From: Magnetococcales bacterium
GTDB taxonomy: Bacteria; Pseudomonadota; Magnetococcia; Magnetococcales; UBA8363
Assembly: GCA_015232865.1 (NCBI GenBank)
Contig: JADFYU010000017.1
Location: 1-50,743, forward strand
Length of the DNA stretch: 50,743 nt
Direction: 5' to 3'
Numbering within the stretch: position 1 is the first letter of the stretch; each line of letters begins with the position of its first letter. Below the pieces are notes generated by a model. It did not search any database, was not told the origin of the DNA, and saw only the letters and a program-made list of their open reading frames with translations. Below, in pieces: positions 17,062-30,437 of this stretch. Made by a program: the position numbers and the translations under genes.

Positions 17062-20000
17062 ATGCCAAAACGCGAAGACATTAAAAAAATCCTGATTATC
17101 GGTGCCGGACCTATTGTAATCGGTCAGGCCTGTGAGTTTGATTATTCCGGTGCCCAGGCCTGCAAGGCCCTGCGCGAGGAGGGTTATGAGGTGGTGTTGG
17201 TCAATTCCAACCCGGCCACTATCATGACCGATCCCGAAATGGCCCACCGCACCTACATCGAGCCTTTAACCGTCGAGTCGGTCTCCTGCCTGCTGAAAAA
17301 AGAGCGGCCAGACGCCCTGTTGCCGACCATGGGTGGTCAGACCGCTCTGAACCTGGCTCTGGAACTGGCCGATTCCGGTATTCTGACGGAGCTGGGTGTG
17401 GAGTTGATCGGCGCCTCCCGTTCGGCCATCGAAAAGGCGGAAGATCGGGAGAAATTTAAAAAAGCCATGGAAAACATTGGTCTTGATCTGCCTAAATCCG
17501 GCTTTGCCCACTCCTGGCAGGAGGCGCTGGAGATCAACCAGACCATTCCCTTCCCACTGATCATCCGCCCCAGTTTTACCATGGGAGGGTCCGGAGGAGG
17601 TATCGCCTACAACCTGGAAGAGTATGAAACCATCATCCGCAGCGGTCTGGCCGCCTCTCCCACCCGTGAGGTTTTGGTCGAGGAGTCCCTGTTGGGTTGG
17701 AAAGAGTTTGAGATGGAGGTGGTTCGAGATCGGGACGACAACGCCATCATCATCTGCTCCATCGAAAACCTCGATCCTATGGGGGTCCATACCGGAGACT
17801 CCATCACCGTCGCCCCGGCCCAGACCCTGACCGACAAGGAGTACCAGGAGCTTCGGGACGCCTCCATCGCCGTCTTGCGGGAGATCGGAGTCGATACCGG
17901 CGGTTCCAACGTTCAGTTCGCAATCAAGCCCGATACCGGTCGGTTGATCATCATCGAGATGAACCCACGGGTCTCCCGCTCTTCGGCTCTGGCCTCAAAA
18001 GCGACCGGTTTTCCCATCGCCAAAGTGGCGGCCAAACTGGCTGTCGGCTATACCCTCTCCGAGATCATGAACGACATTACCGGCGTCACGCCGGCCTCCT
18101 TTGAGCCGACCATCGATTATGTGGTGACCAAGATTCCTCGGTTTACCTTCGAAAAATTTGCTCAGGCCGAGCCGATTCTGACCACCCAGATGAAGTCGGT
18201 GGGAGAGGCCATGTCCATTGGTCGGACCTTCAAGGAGTCCTTCCAAAAAGCGTTGCGCTCCATGGAGACCGATCTGGATGGTTTTGATCCACTCTTCGAG
18301 CCTGATCCCGCTCAAAGCCCGGCGGAGCAGGAAAACGCTCTGAAACAGGCCATCAGAATTCCGACCCCGGACCGTATTCTTTTGTTGGCGGATGCGTTTC
18401 GCTTTGGTAAAAGTCTGGAGTGGGTCCATGAGATGACGGCGGTTGACCCCTGGTTTTTGGATCAGATACTCCAGATCGTCGAGGCCGAGCAGCTGTTGGC
18501 CGAAGAGGGGCTGGACAGTCTGGATGAAGAGCGTTTGCGTCACTTGAAGGAGATGGGCTTTTCCGATCGACGTCTGGCTGCCATTCTGGCTGTCAGCCCG
18601 GCTCGGATTCGTACCCTGCGTAAAGAGTTGGGGGTGTTGCCGGTTTTCAAACGGGTGGATACCTGTGCGGCGGAGTTTCCCTCCCAGACCGCCTATCTCT
18701 ATTCCACCTATGAGGCGGTCTGTGAGTCGCGGCCTTCGAGTCGCCGAAAGATCATGATTCTGGGTGGGGGTCCAAACCGGATCGGGCAGGGGATCGAATT
18801 TGACTACTGTTGTGTCCATGCCGCCTTCTCTCTGCGGGAGGCCGGATTCGAAACCATCATGGTCAACTGCAACCCGGAGACCGTCTCCACTGACTATGAC
18901 ACCTCCGACCGTCTCTACTTCGAGCCGCTGACCTTCGAAGATGTCATGGCCATTGTCGATCTGGAAAAGCCCGACGGCATCATCGTTCAGTTTGGTGGAC
19001 AGACTCCCCTGAAACTGGCCAAGGATCTGGAGGCCGCCGGTGCCAAGATTATCGGCACCACTCCGGACGCCATCGACGTTGCCGAAGATCGGGAGCGGTT
19101 TCAGTCCTTGCTGCAAAACCTGGGTCTTCTCCAGCCCCGCAACGGTCTGGCCCGCTCTGAGGGGGAAGCGGTCCTCATCGCCAAGAATGTGGGTTATCCG
19201 GTGGTGGTGCGCCCCTCTTACGTTCTGGGCGGACGGGCCATGGAGATAGTCTACGATGAGATGGATCTGGAACGCTACATGCGCACGGCCGTCAGAGCCT
19301 CACCGGACCATCCGGTCTTGCTGGACCATTTTCTTAATAATGCCATCGAAATCGACGTGGATTGCGTCTCGGACGGGGAGTTGGTGGTCTGTGGTGGTAT
19401 CATGGAGCACATCGAAGAGGCGGGCGTTCACTCCGGTGATTCGGCCTGTTCTCTGCCGGCCTATTCGGTGGGGACGGATATTCTCAGCGAGATTGAACGC
19501 CAATCCGAGATGTTGGCTCGGGGTGTCGGCGTGGTTGGCCTGATGAATGTACAGTTTGCGGTCCAGGATAAGGAAGTCTATATCTTGGAGGTCAATCCCC
19601 GCGCCTCACGTACGGTTCCGTTCGTCTCCAAAGCCACAGGAGTTCCCCTGGCCAAGATCGCTGCACGGGTGATGGCCGGAGAGCGTTTGGAGAGCTTGGG
19701 GCTGACGCGGATGCCCAAACTTGAACATGTCGCCGTCAAAGAGGCGGTCTTCCCCTTTGAAAAATTTCCTGGCGTCGATACAATTTTGGGGCCGGAGATG
19801 AAATCCACCGGAGAGGTGATGGGGTTGGCCGACTCCTTTGACGTGGCCTTTGCCAAAGCCCAGGAAGCAGCGGGAACCATCCTGCCACGCCCCGGAGGTG
19901 GTTTGCAGCAGGGAATGGTCTTTATTTCGGTCAAACAGGGGGATAAAGCCGCCGTCACCCAACCGGCCAGACGGCTGGTCGAACTGGGTTTTAAACTGTG

Positions 20001-20313
20001 TGCGACCCAAGGAACAGCCCGGCATCTGCAAGAAGTGGGTATTCCGGTTGAGGAGGTCAATAAAGTGACGGAAGGTCGGCCACACATTGTTGATCGGATG
20101 ATCAATGGTGAAGTGTGTCTGGTCTTCAACACCACCCAGGGCAAGGAGGCGCTGGATGCTTCATTTTCCATCCGCCGCACGGCTCTGACCAGCCGCATTC
20201 CCTACTTCACGACAACAGCGGGCATGCGGGCGGCGGTTGCGGCCATGGCCTCTTTTCAAGAGGGAGGATTCTACTGCAAAGCCCTCCAGGATTATCATCA
20301 GGATTTATTGTAA
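17062..20313 (+). CDS. carB: Carbamoyl-phosphate synthase large subunit
   Basis: The 1083-residue synthetase subunit makes carbamoyl phosphate from bicarbonate, ammonia and two ATP. Two homologous ATP-grasp halves are visible: the first starts with [22 protein letters not shown] and has [16 protein letters not shown]; the second starts with [22 protein letters not shown] near residue 567 and has [16 protein letters not shown]. The C-terminal MGS-like allosteric domain (about 945-1083) contains [12 protein letters not shown]. Length and order match the standard bacterial enzyme. Several long minus-strand frames inside it are shadows. It shares an operon with carA. Confidence 0.98.
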   Translation: MPKREDIKKILIIGAGPIVIGQACEFDYSGAQACKALREEGYEVVLVNSNPATIMTDPEMAHRTYIEPLTVESVSCLLKKERPDALLPTMGGQTALNLALELADSGILTELGVELIGASRSAIEKAEDREKFKKAMENIGLDLPKSGFAHSWQEALEINQTIPFPLIIRPSFTMGGSGGGIAYNLEEYETIIRSGLAASPTREVLVEESLLGWKEFEMEVVRDRDDNAIIICSIENLDPMGVHTGDSITVAPAQTLTDKEYQELRDASIAVLREIGVDTGGSNVQFAIKPDTGRLIIIEMNPRVSRSSALASKATGFPIAKVAAKLAVGYTLSEIMNDITGVTPASFEPTIDYVVTKIPRFTFEKFAQAEPILTTQMKSVGEAMSIGRTFKESFQKALRSMETDLDGFDPLFEPDPAQSPAEQENALKQAIRIPTPDRILLLADAFRFGKSLEWVHEMTAVDPWFLDQILQIVEAEQLLAEEGLDSLDEERLRHLKEMGFSDRRLAAILAVSPARIRTLRKELGVLPVFKRVDTCAAEFPSQTAYLYSTYEAVCESRPSSRRKIMILGGGPNRIGQGIEFDYCCVHAAFSLREAGFETIMVNCNPETVSTDYDTSDRLYFEPLTFEDVMAIVDLEKPDGIIVQFGGQTPLKLAKDLEAAGAKIIGTTPDAIDVAEDRERFQSLLQNLGLLQPRNGLARSEGEAVLIAKNVGYPVVVRPSYVLGGRAMEIVYDEMDLERYMRTAVRASPDHPVLLDHFLNNAIEIDVDCVSDGELVVCGGIMEHIEEAGVHSGDSACSLPAYSVGTDILSEIERQSEMLARGVGVVGLMNVQFAVQDKEVYILEVNPRASRTVPFVSKATGVPLAKIAARVMAGERLESLGLTRMPKLEHVAVKEAVFPFEKFPGVDTILGPEMKSTGEVMGLADSFDVAFAKAQEAAGTILPRPGGGLQQGMVFISVKQGDKAAVTQPARRLVELGFKLCATQGTARHLQEVGIPVEEVNKVTEGRPHIVDRMINGEVCLVFNTTQGKEALDASFSIRRTALTSRIPYFTTTAGMRAAVAAMASFQEGGFYCKALQDYHQDLL

Positions 20314-20374
20314 TCGGTTGTTTTTAATTATTTTACCGTTGTCTATTATCGTCTGAAAAAAAAAGGGGGGGCGC

Positions 20375-20851
20375 ATGTCCCAGCAAGTACCGATGACCTT
20401 GAAGGGTGCCGAGTTGTTGAAGGCCGAGTTGCGACGCAGAAAAAGTGAAGACCGGCCTCGGATCGTCGAAGCCATCGCTACCGCTCGCGAACATGGTGAC
20501 TTGAAAGAGAACGCCGAATATCATGCCGCCAAGGAGCAACAATCTTTTAACGAGGGTCGTATCTCAGAGATCGAGACCAGTATCGCCCTGGCTCATGTGG
20601 TCGATGTCGCTGCCATCAAGAGTGACAAGGTGGTGTTTGGGGCTACCGTCGCCTTGGTCGATGAAGAGACCGAAGAGGAGGTGACCTACCAGATCGTCGG
20701 GGTTGACGAGGCCGACCTGAAACAGGGTAAAATTTCCATTACCAGCCCCATGGCCCGTGGCATGATCGGCAAGGAAGAGGGCGATACCGTGGTGGTTCGC
20801 GCTCCCGGAGGCGATCGGCATTTTGAAATTTTATCGATCCGATATGTTTAG
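20375..20851 (+). CDS. greA: Transcription elongation factor GreA
   Basis: The 158-residue factor rescues backtracked RNA polymerase by stimulating transcript cleavage. The N-terminal coiled coil (about 1-75) contains the conserved [16 protein letters not shown] tip region with the acidic residues that reach the polymerase active site; the C-terminal FKBP-like domain contains [19 protein letters not shown] purine-rich AAAGGGGGGG precedes the ATG. It lies 61 bases after carB, the same carA-carB-greA neighbourhood seen in many proteobacteria. Confidence 0.96.
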   Translation: MSQQVPMTLKGAELLKAELRRRKSEDRPRIVEAIATAREHGDLKENAEYHAAKEQQSFNEGRISEIETSIALAHVVDVAAIKSDKVVFGATVALVDEETEEEVTYQIVGVDEADLKQGKISITSPMARGMIGKEEGDTVVVRAPGGDRHFEILSIRYV

Positions 20852-21018
20852 AACGGGACGGGTCGAGTTGCTTCTGACGTCAGGGCTGCGGAGATAAATT
20901 GGCTGCTGGTCATTGCCGGCCGGAGTAGATTCCCTGATCGTATTTGGCTCTTTGCCAACGGAAACAGAGATAAAAATTATCCCGACGGTGAATGGGATGG
21001 AGTCCGAATCGGAGTATT

Positions 21019-23239
<2,221 letters not shown>

Positions 23240-23302
23240 GGGCGCCGGATTGTATGACGTTTTGAAATCCCGTTCCCGATCAGAAGGAAGTGAGAAAACA
23301 GG

Positions 23303-24868
23303 ATGATTACCCAGATTCATGCGGAAAGAATTTTAATCCTCGATTTTGGTTCTCAGTATACCCAACTGATTGCCCGCCGGGTGCGGGAGGCCCAAACCTA
23401 TTGCGAGATTCACGCTTATAATTTTTCGCCTGATGAGATCCGGGCATTCAAACCCAACGGTATTATTCTCTCCGGAGGTCATCAATCGGTCTATGATGAT
23501 CGAGCACCGACGGTCGACCCGGTTGTTTTTGAACTGGGCGTGCCGGTTTTGGGGATCTGTTACGGTATGCATTTGATGTCGCGCTTTTTTGGCGGTGAGG
23601 TGGAAGCCTCCGCCACCCGCGAATATGGTCATGCAAAAATACAAAAATTGGTTGCGGCCAGCCCTCTGTTTGATGCCCTGTTGCCAACCCAGCAGATTGG
23701 AAATGTTTGGATGAGCCATGGCGATCATACCACCAAAGCCCCGGCAGGATTCCAGGTGGTGGCGATGAGCCAGAACAAGATCGTTGCCGCCATCGAAGAT
23801 GTCGGCCGCCAACTGTACGCAGTTCAATTTCATCCAGAGGTCAACCATACCGAAAATGGAGAGGCGTTGATCCGCACCTTTGTCAGTCAGATTTGTGGTT
23901 GTCATGGGTTGTGGACCTCGGCGGGATTTGTCGAGTATGAGGTGGAGCGGATTCGGCAGCAGGTGGGCGATGATCATGTGCTTTTGGGGCTGTCGGGTGG
24001 GGTGGACTCCTCGGTGGTGGCGGCTTTGCTGCACCGGGCCATCGGCCCACAACTCACCTGTGTCTTCGTTGACAACGGCCTGTTGCGTTTGAACGAGGGG
24101 GATGAGGTGATGGCGACTTTTGCCGAGCATATGGGGGTCAAGGTGATCCGGGTCAACGCCCAGGAGATGTTCCTGTCGCGGCTGGAAGGGGTGACGGAGC
24201 CGGAGATGAAGCGCAAAATCATTGGCCACACCTTCATTGAGGTGTTTGAAACGGAGTCCAAAAAAATTTCCGGGGTCAAATGGTTGGCCCAGGGGACTAT
24301 CTATCCCGACGTCATCGAGTCAGCCGGTGCCAAATCGGGGGTGGCGACCAACATCAAATCTCACCACAATGTCGGTGGACTGCCCGATCGGATGGACCTC
24401 AAACTGCTGGAGCCGCTTCGGGAGCTTTTTAAGGACGAGGTGCGTAACGTTGGTCTGGAGTTGGTTTTGCCCCATCGAATGATCTTCCGTCACCCTTTCC
24501 CAGGCCCCGGTTTGGGGGTTCGAATTCTCGGCGAGGTCAAGCAGGAATACGCCGATCTATTGCGCCGGGCCGATGCCATCTACATGGAGGAGTTGTACGA
24601 CTCCGGCCACTACGAAAAAACCGCGCAGGCCTTTACGGTCTTTCTGCCGGTCAAGAGCGTCGGTGTTATGGGCGATGGTCGCAGTTACGATTATGTGGTC
24701 GCCCTGCGGGCGGTCGAGACCAAGGACTACATGACCGCCACGGCCTATCCCATGCCCCACGAACTGCTCTCTAAAATTGCCAACCGGATTATCAATGAAG
24801 TAAAGGGAATCAACCGCGTCACCTACGACATCACATCCAAACCGCCGGGCACCATTGAGTGGGAATGA
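23303..24868 (+). CDS. guaA: GMP synthase (glutamine-hydrolysing)
   Basis: The 521-residue enzyme aminates XMP to GMP. An N-terminal class I amidotransferase domain (about 8-200) has Cys86 in GICYGMH and His177/Glu179 in QFHPEV. The ATP pyrophosphatase domain has the P-loop LSGGVDSS at 230-237. The C-terminal dimerisation domain has [17 protein letters not shown] and ends with the conserved KPPGTIEWE. It forms the guaBA pair with the upstream gene. No terminator was recognised right after the stop, although the large palindrome at 24985 could serve. Confidence 0.98.
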   Translation: MITQIHAERILILDFGSQYTQLIARRVREAQTYCEIHAYNFSPDEIRAFKPNGIILSGGHQSVYDDRAPTVDPVVFELGVPVLGICYGMHLMSRFFGGEVEASATREYGHAKIQKLVAASPLFDALLPTQQIGNVWMSHGDHTTKAPAGFQVVAMSQNKIVAAIEDVGRQLYAVQFHPEVNHTENGEALIRTFVSQICGCHGLWTSAGFVEYEVERIRQQVGDDHVLLGLSGGVDSSVVAALLHRAIGPQLTCVFVDNGLLRLNEGDEVMATFAEHMGVKVIRVNAQEMFLSRLEGVTEPEMKRKIIGHTFIEVFETESKKISGVKWLAQGTIYPDVIESAGAKSGVATNIKSHHNVGGLPDRMDLKLLEPLRELFKDEVRNVGLELVLPHRMIFRHPFPGPGLGVRILGEVKQEYADLLRRADAIYMEELYDSGHYEKTAQAFTVFLPVKSVGVMGDGRSYDYVVALRAVETKDYMTATAYPMPHELLSKIANRIINEVKGINRVTYDITSKPPGTIEWE

Positions 24869-24984
24869 TTGCGCGTCAGGCAATGGCTTGAAGTGGCTAA
24901 ACCTTCCCAGATACACGATTCTAAATAGATTTGATGAATTTGAAAAGGGGTGTGTCAGCAGTGGAAAAAATAAACTTGAATTTG

Positions 24985-25144
24985 AACCCAGATTTTCCAT
25001 TAGCGGCGTGCCCTCGCTTGATCTTTGAATCCACAAGGTATTTTTCTCGCTCCGCGATAGGCTCACTATCCCGCTCCCTCGAAAAATCCCCCGTGAATCC
25101 AAATCTCTGCGCGATCATCGCGCTGCTGATGGAAAGTCTGGGTT
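24985..25144. repeat. 160-bp near-palindromic element
   Basis: The left 20 bases starting AACCCAGATTTTCC match the reverse complement of the right end (GGAAAGTCTGGGTT) at 18 of 20 positions. Similarity between the arms continues inward through GAATCCAC / GGATTCAC, a shared ATTTTTC block and the centre GCGATAG / CTATCCCGC. The whole sequence should fold into one long hairpin. It has no coding capacity and fills most of the gap between guaA and the ZntB-like gene, ending 21 bases before the latter's start. It looks like a palindromic intergenic repeat or MITE. Confidence 0.75.
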
Positions 25145-25165
25145 GAATGGAAAGGAGCATAGCTG

Positions 25166-26176
25166 GTGACGAATCCAATTGACTTGATCTCCAATCCTCC
25201 TGATGGATTGATACATGCGATTCTTTTTGACGGCAAAGGCGGCGGACGTCTGTTGAGTATGGATGACGTGGCGACCTGGCAGCCAGAAATGGGATTTCTC
25301 TGGCTCCATCTGCGGATGGATCATGAGACGGCCAAGCTATGGGTTGAGCAGAGCAGCGGACTTGATCCATTGGTGGCTGAAGCGTTGACCGAAGAGGACA
25401 GTCACCCCCGAGTTGTTTGGGAGCCTGGGGCGGACTCCTTGTTTGGTACCTTGCGTGGCCTCAATTTCAACCGCAAATCCCAACCGGAAGATATGGTGGT
25501 CATCAACTTTTACATGGATGGAAACCGGGCCATCACGACCCGGACGGCGCGGGTGATGACCATCAACGAAATTGCCATTGAACTGCAGAAGGGTGTCGGT
25601 CCGCAAAGACCGGCCGGTCTGCTCCTTCTGATTCTTGAACGTCTTCATGACCGGATGGAACCCCTTTTGGATGAGATATCGGAGGAGTTGGACGAATGTG
25701 AGGAAAAGTTGACGACGGCAGAAGATATCGATGAAGGACTCAGGGAAAAGCTGGTTGGTCTGCGTCATGAAATCATCCAGTTGCGCCGGTTTCTTTCTCC
25801 CCAGAAAAACGCGATGAATGCCTTGGGAAAATCCTCACCGGTCTGGATCAGCAAAAAGCGGCTGCGGGAGATCCAAGAAATAGAGAGCCGCCTTCAACGT
25901 TTTCTGACAGATCTGGACAGTTATCGGGAGCGGGCTGTTGTTATTCGAGAGGAGATCAATAACCAGTTGACCGAACGGATGAACCGGGCCATGTATATGG
26001 TTTCTGTCGTCACCGGTATTTTTCTGCCGTTGGGATTTCTAACCGGATTGTTGGGGATCAATGTCGGGGGAATGCCGGGGGTTGAATATTCAGGGGCGTT
26101 TTGGATCGTTTGCGCTCTTCTGGCGCTGTGTGCCGCCTCTTTTTTCTGGTTGTTTCGCTATCTCAAGTGGGTCTGA
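25166..26176 (+). CDS. zntB: CorA-family divalent cation transporter, ZntB-like
   Basis: The 336-residue protein has a large N-terminal cytoplasmic funnel domain rich in charged helices (about 1-270) and two C-terminal transmembrane helices. The first helix ends in the CorA-superfamily GxN signature, here GINVGGMPG from residue 297. The MPG-containing loop and overall length resemble ZntB (zinc transport) more than CorA (magnesium, GMN). The start is GTG 25166, eight bases after AAAGGAG, and that ribosome binding site lies just outside the palindrome. It appears to be transcribed alone. Zinc specificity is by family resemblance only. Confidence 0.88.
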   Translation: MTNPIDLISNPPDGLIHAILFDGKGGGRLLSMDDVATWQPEMGFLWLHLRMDHETAKLWVEQSSGLDPLVAEALTEEDSHPRVVWEPGADSLFGTLRGLNFNRKSQPEDMVVINFYMDGNRAITTRTARVMTINEIAIELQKGVGPQRPAGLLLLILERLHDRMEPLLDEISEELDECEEKLTTAEDIDEGLREKLVGLRHEIIQLRRFLSPQKNAMNALGKSSPVWISKKRLREIQEIESRLQRFLTDLDSYRERAVVIREEINNQLTERMNRAMYMVSVVTGIFLPLGFLTGLLGINVGGMPGVEYSGAFWIVCALLALCAASFFWLFRYLKWV

Positions 26177-26290
26177 TTCCGATTAAATGCCTTGCCGGCG
26201 GATCAAAATTCGGCGCAATCTGCACAAGTTATTTTTGCGAGGCTCCTGAAAATAACGATCATCCATCTCTATTTCCAAGAGAATTTCACC

Positions 26291-26701
26291 ATGATAATGA
26301 CTCCTAAATTAGCCTATGTGACCGCCTTGATCTATCTGATTTCTGCTGACAATACCGTTGACTCGTGGGAGTCGATTCAACTTAAAGCCGATTTGAAAGG
26401 GTTGATCAAGGAGGATGAAATTTCTTCCATTCCCGAATTGATCAAACGCTGTCAGGAGTACGTCCGCACCACTCCGCTCAGCCGGTTTCTTTCCGAGTCA
26501 TCCAGGGTGTTGGATAAATCCCAACGAATGTGTCTGATGCTCAACCTACTGGATGCCGCCCATAGAAATGGCGAGGTCAATCAGAAGGAGTTGCAGTTGA
26601 TTCATAAGTTTGGTGAGGTCTACGAAATTGCAGAGAGCCGCCTGTTGCCGTATGAAAAAATGTTCAGGCTCAAAAATGATATGCGGATATTTTTGCAGTA
26701 A
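26291..26701 (+). CDS. Small TerB-domain protein
   Basis: The 136-residue, mostly helical protein resembles the tellurite-resistance TerB fold: YVTALIYLISADNTVDSWESIQLK at the start and NLLDAAHRNGEVNQKELQLIHKFGEVY later match the paired acidic D-x-x-x-D-x-x-E helices of that family. TerB domains bind metal and often act as cytoplasmic adaptors at membranes. ATG 26291 is chosen because AAGAGA precedes it by about nine bases; ATG 26297 is almost as good, and the longer frame from 26192 has an unlikely N-terminus. It ends 45 bases before the MscK-type channel and is probably co-transcribed with it. Confidence 0.7.
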   Translation: MIMTPKLAYVTALIYLISADNTVDSWESIQLKADLKGLIKEDEISSIPELIKRCQEYVRTTPLSRFLSESSRVLDKSQRMCLMLNLLDAAHRNGEVNQKELQLIHKFGEVYEIAESRLLPYEKMFRLKNDMRIFLQ

Positions 26702-26746
26702 TTATTGAAAGTCAAGATCAATCTCATGTGGGAGAGTGGTTTTTTT

Positions 26747-29700
26747 ATGTCACGTAAGCAGCTATTCAATCTCCGGGTCAAGGCGGGATCTCTATTGGTT
26801 GTACCGCTCTGCTTTTTGTTGTTTAGTGGCGTTGTACGGGCAGGTGTTCCCGAAGCGGCATCCAATAAATCCGAAACTCCTCTTTGGGAACAGGGCGCTG
26901 TATCGCCGGATCGACTGAACATAGCGCTGGAATCGTGGAAAAAGAGAGTGGATGAGTTGCCAAAGGAGGCGACTGAAAACAGCTTTGAAGGGAAGCAACG
27001 CCTGGCCTGGAAAGAGAGGATCGCCCGACTGTTGGAGTGGAAGGAGATTTTGGAGCGCGGTATCGTGCTTCAAGAGGAGCTTGAAAGCCTATCGTCAAGC
27101 CGGGATGAGGTGGTTAGACAGATTGAACTTGAGGAAAAAAAAGCCAATGCTACCGCTCCGAAAAAACCGACTCCCCAAGGGCTGGAAGAGATTCGGGCCT
27201 TGTTGGAACAGAGTCAAAAGGAGTTGGAGGCAGATCAGCAAAAGATCAAAGAACGCAGCGAAGTTGTCGCCACGCTTTCGGAACGTTCGGCAGCTTACAA
27301 GGAGCGGTTGAAGAGTGTCCGCCGGGATGCCGAACAGTATACCGATATGGCAAAGAAAAAATCGGGGATAGAACAGCAGATTTTATTCTTTCACGCCGAT
27401 AATGCCCGATTGAGCATGCGAGTGGCTGAAGAAGGCCTGAAACTGCTGGCCGAGGAGCAACGTTCACAGAATGAAGCGGTTCCCCTGCGGGATAAAAAGC
27501 ATGATCTTCTACAACTTCAAAACCGTTGGAACGAGCAGGCTTTTACGCTATATCAAGAGGCGTTGAACCGGTTTCAGGCCTCTTTGGTCGAACAAAAAGC
27601 CGCCGAACTGGTTGAAAAGACCCAAAGCGCACAAATGGCGGTCCGTCCTGATGAAAGGTTCCTGACAAAATGGGAGGCGGAAATTGCGCGTGTTCAAAAA
27701 TATCTAGCCGACTTGAATAAACTGAAGACCGATCTGCTCTCTCTTATTTCAGAACAGGAAAAATTGTTGAAATCGGATCAGGATGAGTTGGTGAACCTTC
27801 AGGAACTGGTTAAAAAAAATGGTATCAGTGATGGAACTGCCCATATTCTAAAAGGGGTGTTCCACCGTTTGGAATATCGCCGGAAATCGTTGAACGCTCT
27901 TTTTTCTACGGACGCTTACGGTAAGTTGGCCGGCATCCGGGCAAGATCCGCTGAAATCAACACCGAATTATTGGATTTGCGCGCGCGTTGGCGGGCTGAA
28001 CTGGATGGGATTGGCCAGGAACTGGATGAGCGGTCTCTCAGTCGGTTGGAGAAAAATGCCGATCCACTGCTGAAAAGTTATCGGGATCTACTGGGAAAAG
28101 AAAAACAGCTGTTGCTGGAGGTGGAAGGGGCCGAGCGACGACTTTCGCTCTATCCTTTGGAACGGGAGGAGGCGTTACTGAGCCTGGAGACTTTTGTTCG
28201 TTCCAAGGTCTTCTGGATTCAAGATGCCGACTTGATCGGCCTGAAAATGATCGATTTGATGTTGAGGGAGACCTTTTCTCCGTATCAGCCAAACTCCCTG
28301 TTCAACTGGTGGCGGGAAACGCTCTCCAAAGAGACGGTCAGCCACTTTTACAAGGCGTTGGGGGAGCCCTCCTTTCTCCTCCTGTTTCTGGTTTTGGCGG
28401 TCGGTTTCCCTTTGGGGTATCTCCCCTTGCGGCATCGGTGGAAAAAAGCCGATCAGCAGGCGAAAGAGATCAACCTTCGTCCAACGGCATCGGATCTGGC
28501 CTGGACCATCGTTGTTCGAATCAGCCTGATTCCCCTTTATCTGTTTCTGCTGTCACAAACCATTGCCATTGCCGGTTTGCCCGCTTCCATCGGTGTCGTC
28601 ACCCAGCGGGTATTGCTTCATGTCGCTCTGTTTTTCCTGGGTTGGGGTTTGAATCGGCACGTCGTTCATCCCACCGGGGTTTTGGTTAATCGCTTCAAAA
28701 TGCCGGAGGCGGTCAGTGCCACCCTGTTTTCTTCCTTCAGATTGATCCTGCTGGTGTATCTGGCCTTTTTATTGCCGTGGATTATCTTCAAAGATGCCCC
28801 CTTTAATTTTATTGCGCTTCCCAGGCTGGGCAATACCCTGTTTGAGTTGGCGGCGGCCATCGCCATCTTTCCTCTGATTCGTCCTACTTCTCCCTTGGTT
28901 GTCCATACGTTTGGATTTCCCGCCGATCTGGAGGGGAAAACCGGTTCCATCCTTCCCAAACAACCGGTTTTCATCGGCCGCCATTGGTCGTTTATTTCCA
29001 AGTTGATCACTCTTTTCATGATTTCGGTGATTGGCTTGGATATCATGGGATTTCGATTTGGAGCTTCTCATCTGGCCAGTAATGGGCTGTTGACCCTCTT
29101 TACGCTCTTTTCCCTCATCGGTCTGTATCACGGGGTGGCAGCCCTGGTGGAGAAGATGATTACCTCACGGCGTCGGATTCCCACCGCCACCGCCCCCGGT
29201 GGCAAGAGGACGGAGAGTCGCTCCGAATTTGTCGGCCAGGTACAAGGCTCCCTACGGCTGCTTTTCATGGTAGCCGGCGCCTTTCTTTTTGCGCAATTCT
29301 GGGGGCTGAACAAAAGTGTTTTTCATGTCTTGAGTGAATATGTGCTTTATAGCTCGCCTGGGGTGGACGGAACCTTCGAATTTGTCACGTTGGCGGATTT
29401 GACCCGTTTTTTGATTGGGCTGGTGTTTCTTGTTTGGGTGACGCGCCATCTTCCCAAACTGTTTGAACTGATTCTCTTTTCCAGAATTCCATTTGATGCC
29501 GGGATGCGTTACGCCATCGTCACCATGTCCCGTTATCTGATTTTTTTGATTGGGCTGTTTATCACTTTTTCCTTTCTCAAGCTGGACCTGGCCAAGGTCG
29601 GATGGCTGGTCGCAGCTATTTCGGTGGGGTTGGGATTCGGATTGCAGGAGATTGTCGCCAACTTTGTCAGCGGGATCATTCTATTGATCGAGCGGCCTAT

Positions 29701-30205
29701 TCGGGTAGGGGATCTGATTACGGTTGGCCAATCGTTTGGTCGGGTGACACGAATCAATATTCGATCCACCACCATCCTGACCCCGGATATCCAGGAGTTG
29801 TTGATTCCAAACCGGGATCTGATCACCAGAGAGGTGACGAACTGGACTTTGGCGAACAGTAATATTCGCCTGGTCGTTCCCATCGGCGTGGCTTATGGTT
29901 CGGATATCGGTCGGGTGATAACGGTCTTGAACGAAGTGGCCAGGGCTCAACCGGAGGTGCTCAAAGATCCGCCGGTTGAGGTTCTTTTCATGTTGCACGG
30001 AGCCAGTTCCCTAGACTTTGAATTGCGGGTTTTCCTACCCAATCCGACCTTGCGAATGGCTGTGTTAAGTCGGCTCAATACAGCCATCAATAAAGCCTTT
30101 GCTGAAAATAATATTGAGATTCCCTTTCCTCAACAGGATATTCATATTCGTTCTGGATTGATCACGGAAACTGCCAACCTCGGCAACCGCCCAGACGCCA
30201 CCTAA
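26747..30205 (+). CDS. Large mechanosensitive channel, MscK/KefA type
   Basis: The 1152-residue protein starts with a signal peptide (hydrophobic core about residues 14-30, probable cleavage after VVRA). A long periplasmic coiled-coil-rich region follows (about 35-520), then a multi-helix membrane region (from about 545) and a C-terminal MscS channel domain (about 930-1140). The pore helix and following segment read GLGFGLQEIVANFVSG and IERPIRVGDLITV. Such channels open on membrane tension to release solutes during hypo-osmotic shock. E. coli MscK has a similar layout and size. ATG 26747 follows GGGAGAG by about ten bases; upstream in-frame starts at 26705 (TTG) and 26726 (ATG) would put charged residues before the signal peptide. 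Confidence 0.92.
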   Translation: MSRKQLFNLRVKAGSLLVVPLCFLLFSGVVRAGVPEAASNKSETPLWEQGAVSPDRLNIALESWKKRVDELPKEATENSFEGKQRLAWKERIARLLEWKEILERGIVLQEELESLSSSRDEVVRQIELEEKKANATAPKKPTPQGLEEIRALLEQSQKELEADQQKIKERSEVVATLSERSAAYKERLKSVRRDAEQYTDMAKKKSGIEQQILFFHADNARLSMRVAEEGLKLLAEEQRSQNEAVPLRDKKHDLLQLQNRWNEQAFTLYQEALNRFQASLVEQKAAELVEKTQSAQMAVRPDERFLTKWEAEIARVQKYLADLNKLKTDLLSLISEQEKLLKSDQDELVNLQELVKKNGISDGTAHILKGVFHRLEYRRKSLNALFSTDAYGKLAGIRARSAEINTELLDLRARWRAELDGIGQELDERSLSRLEKNADPLLKSYRDLLGKEKQLLLEVEGAERRLSLYPLEREEALLSLETFVRSKVFWIQDADLIGLKMIDLMLRETFSPYQPNSLFNWWRETLSKETVSHFYKALGEPSFLLLFLVLAVGFPLGYLPLRHRWKKADQQAKEINLRPTASDLAWTIVVRISLIPLYLFLLSQTIAIAGLPASIGVVTQRVLLHVALFFLGWGLNRHVVHPTGVLVNRFKMPEAVSATLFSSFRLILLVYLAFLLPWIIFKDAPFNFIALPRLGNTLFELAAAIAIFPLIRPTSPLVVHTFGFPADLEGKTGSILPKQPVFIGRHWSFISKLITLFMISVIGLDIMGFRFGASHLASNGLLTLFTLFSLIGLYHGVAALVEKMITSRRRIPTATAPGGKRTESRSEFVGQVQGSLRLLFMVAGAFLFAQFWGLNKSVFHVLSEYVLYSSPGVDGTFEFVTLADLTRFLIGLVFLVWVTRHLPKLFELILFSRIPFDAGMRYAIVTMSRYLIFLIGLFITFSFLKLDLAKVGWLVAAISVGLGFGLQEIVANFVSGIILLIERPIRVGDLITVGQSFGRVTRINIRSTTILTPDIQELLIPNRDLITREVTNWTLANSNIRLVVPIGVAYGSDIGRVITVLNEVARAQPEVLKDPPVEVLFMLHGASSLDFELRVFLPNPTLRMAVLSRLNTAINKAFAENNIEIPFPQQDIHIRSGLITETANLGNRPDAT

Positions 30206-30216
30206 TTTTGAACGAC

Positions 30217-30253
30217 GAAAAACGGCTTCCCGGAGAAAATCCAGGAAGCCGTT
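30217..30253 (-). terminator. Rho-independent terminator of tRNA-Pro
   Basis: AACGGCTTCC (30221-30230) pairs perfectly with GGAAGCCGTT (30244-30253) around a 13-base loop. On the minus strand the stem is followed by TTTTT (30222 down to 30218), as expected for a terminator of the tRNA gene 27 bases upstream. On the plus strand there is no T-run after the stem, but the hairpin may still protect the channel gene's mRNA end. Confidence 0.8.
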
Positions 30254-30278
30254 ATCATATTGAATTTAAAACTGAAAA

Positions 30279-30356
<78 letters not shown>

Positions 30357-30437
30357 ACGTAAGGGAAGCTTTATGTCAGAAAATCCGGCTTGGGTCAATG
30401 CCCGATCTTAAATTTGTACCAATGAAATTGTCGTCGC

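Noticed and set aside
17995..19116. A 373-residue minus-strand frame inside carB
   Set aside because: Antisense shadow of a highly conserved gene.
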